NCBI GenBank assembly: GCA_036897445.1
Contig: JAYMTL010000065.1
Span: 1 to 64,000, forward strand
Origin: Pelargonium tetragonum
Lineage: Eukaryota; Streptophyta; Magnoliopsida; Geraniales; Geraniaceae
DNA length: 64,000 nucleotides
Reading direction: 5' to 3'
Within the stretch, counting starts at the first letter, position 1. Every line of letters starts with the position of its first letter. The position numbers and the translations under genes were made by a program. Under the pieces are notes generated by a model. The model ran no database searches and was not told where the DNA came from. It worked only from the letters and a program-made list of their open reading frames with translations. Shown here in pieces: positions 63,031-64,000 of this stretch.

Positions 63031-63261
63031 ATAAGACTAAAGCCTATAACTATTACTATCTTACTTCCCAATTCCCAATAACTAAGAGATAGGAATACTA
63101 ATACAAGATAACTCCCAAAAGAAACTAGAATACCATTTTCCGGTATCCTCTATAAAAAGTAACTACAACTAGTAATAGAATACCTAGACTATATCTATTA
63201 ATTATAACTGAAATACTTAATAACTATAAACTATAAGAGTAATAAAGTAACTATACTATAG

Positions 63262-63601
63262 ACTATAACAAGAATACACTAGCTACAGTAACTTACGTTA
63301 GCTATAGGGAATCCCTCCTAACAACAAGAAGTCCCATCTCCTAGGTTACAATAATACAGTCATATATTTATTAGCTCTAGCTCATATAAGAAGTATAAGT
63401 ATAGCAGCTATAAAGAAACAAGCAACTAAGAAGTCAATAGAAATAGAAGTTGGTGGGTATTATAGTCTACGGTTGTATACTCTAGTAACTGCATATATAG
63501 TGAACCTTACTCACAAAGTTTCAGTCGGTAACATAGACTCCTATTTCTATTAAGTTTATATACTCCCTATCGATAAAGACCTAGAGCAAGATAAATCTTG
63601 C
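63262..63601 (+). pseudogene. Basic-repeat family, best-preserved unit
   Basis: All family parts occur here in order. The leader block is at 63,265-63,286 (20 of 22 bases as at 59,150). An uninterrupted 81-codon frame covers 63,308-63,553, and cgataaagac at 63,571-63,580 and the gcaagat inverted repeat at 63,586-63,601 follow it. The frame has SIAAIKKQATKKSIEIEVGG, which joins the basic stretch to the gaagttgg block, then a Tyr/Leu/Val-rich part and KVSVGNIDSYFY. The frame begins after a TAG at 63,305 and has no ATG. It could be a remnant that lost its start, an exon, or translated from an unusual start. I recognise no known domain. A basic nucleic-acid-binding role is only an inference from the lysine-rich sister copies. 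Confidence 0.5.
63586..63601. repeat. Inverted repeat, gcaagat type
   Basis: Seven-base arms gcaagat/atcttgc flank aa. Outward pairing continues after one mismatch (tag/tta with one wobble). It lies 5 bases after cgataaagac and 33 bases after the stop of the 81-codon frame, the position expected of a 3' processing or termination signal. Confidence 0.6.
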
Positions 63602-63609
63602 CTTAATCT

Positions 63610-63955
63610 TATACACTATTATCCATTAATCATTCCTTAAACTCCTCATTATAGTAAACAATAACAAAGTACTAGAACAAGTAATACGCCACAAATACAT
63701 ATCTAATCTAATTTAATTAAACTGAGTAGTATATATTTATTACTTATTAATAACTCCTATACTTCCTATATAAGCTATCTAAAAGGGCTTTTATGCATAT
63801 GATAGGATTGAAAGTTTCTGTTTATAAAACAAGGTTCGTAAGGAAATCCACTAAAAGGAAAGAAAGTCTAGCCGCTTGAGAATGTTGTAAGAATGAAAGT
63901 TTCAACTAAAGTTTAGGTTTTACAAGTTAACGGAATTCCTAGGAGATAGTTTACC
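63610..63955. other. AT-rich spacer between units
   Basis: Very AT-rich up to about 63,780, then ordinary sequence. No coding frame. It corresponds in position to the spacer at 63,031-63,260. Confidence 0.45.
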
Positions 63956-63959
63956 GTAA

Positions 63960-64000
63960 TAGTTAGGCAGCTAACAAAGCTGTGAAGATAGGAATAAGCT
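63960..64000 (+). pseudogene. Basic-repeat family, unit cut by the window end
   Basis: The last 40 bases read AANKAVKIGIS in one frame, the alanine/lysine stretch followed by the IGI word seen at 61.7 and 62.6 kb. It shows that the array continues beyond the right edge. Confidence 0.35.

Noticed and set aside
63586-63601. Animal-type histone mRNA 3' stem-loop after a basic-protein gene
   Set aside because: The stem sequence, the 2-base loop and the lack of the canonical flanks do not match the known histone stem-loop; only the position is similar.
1-64000. Repeat-induced point mutation as the cause of decay
   Set aside because: In a 300-base hand count (20,041-20,340), TpA/ApT was 28/26 and (CpA+TpG)/(ApC+GpT) was 25/24. 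The first is above the usual cut-off but the second is borderline, so the sample does not settle it. A full-window count would.
1-64000. CRISPR array or phage-like module
   Set aside because: No regularly spaced identical repeats with unique spacers, and no cas, terminase, portal or integrase-like sequence.

Overview
This is a 64 kb AT-rich window (about 35% G+C in the stretches I counted by hand) in which I find no intact, recognisable gene. There is no rRNA, convincing tRNA, CRISPR array, known transposase, replicase, or metabolic or informational gene. Stop codons are dense in all six frames. The longest ATG/NTG-started frame is 131 codons. The number of 60-100 codon frames is about what chance gives for DNA of this composition, with roughly one codon in 14-15 a stop. 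I therefore treat the window as non-coding or decayed DNA and call very few frames, all with low confidence. The sequence does not fix the organism. AT-rich eukaryotic heterochromatin, a gene-poor segment of a very large organellar genome, or a decayed accessory replicon would all fit; normal bacterial, archaeal or viral coding DNA does not.

The one organised signal is a family of degenerate repeat units, all on the + strand. They lie at the left end (1-1,300), in islands at 11.4-14.8 kb and 44.4-44.7 kb, with leader fragments near 28.3 kb, and densely in the last 5 kb (58.9-64.0 kb). The last one runs off the right edge. The consensus unit, in order, is: (1) an AT-rich leader ending in a 22-base block whose core is aagaatacagtaactac; (2) a Lys/Ala/Gly-rich, strongly basic stretch with recurring words such as GLGIA, GCNK, KSIAP, AGLA and KKQA; (3) a block starting gaagttgg, followed by tgtaggtgtat and ccttcctc..taag, and ending near cagtcggtaag; (4) cgataaagac; (5) an inverted repeat with arms like gcaagat/atcttgc. 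I call it the basic-repeat family below. It looks like many decayed duplicates of a small basic-protein gene with a 3' palindrome. The best-preserved copy is at 63,262-63,601.

Layout: 1-1,300 two to three family units plus one copy of a separate dispersed repeat (510-535, second copy 57,280-57,305). 1.3-11.4 kb desert with three adjacent doubtful frames at 4.76-5.65 kb. 11.4-14.8 kb family island. 14.8-44.4 kb desert, with a protein-like frame at 24,973-25,209, a leader fragment at 28.3 kb, a small tandem repeat at 35.4 kb and the longest frame at 40,886-41,281. 44.4-44.7 kb a single family unit. 44.7-58.8 kb desert with an exact 57-bp tandem duplication (51,021-51,136), a 19-bp duplication (54,617-54,654) and a doubtful frame at 57,245-57,526. 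58.9-64.0 kb family array.
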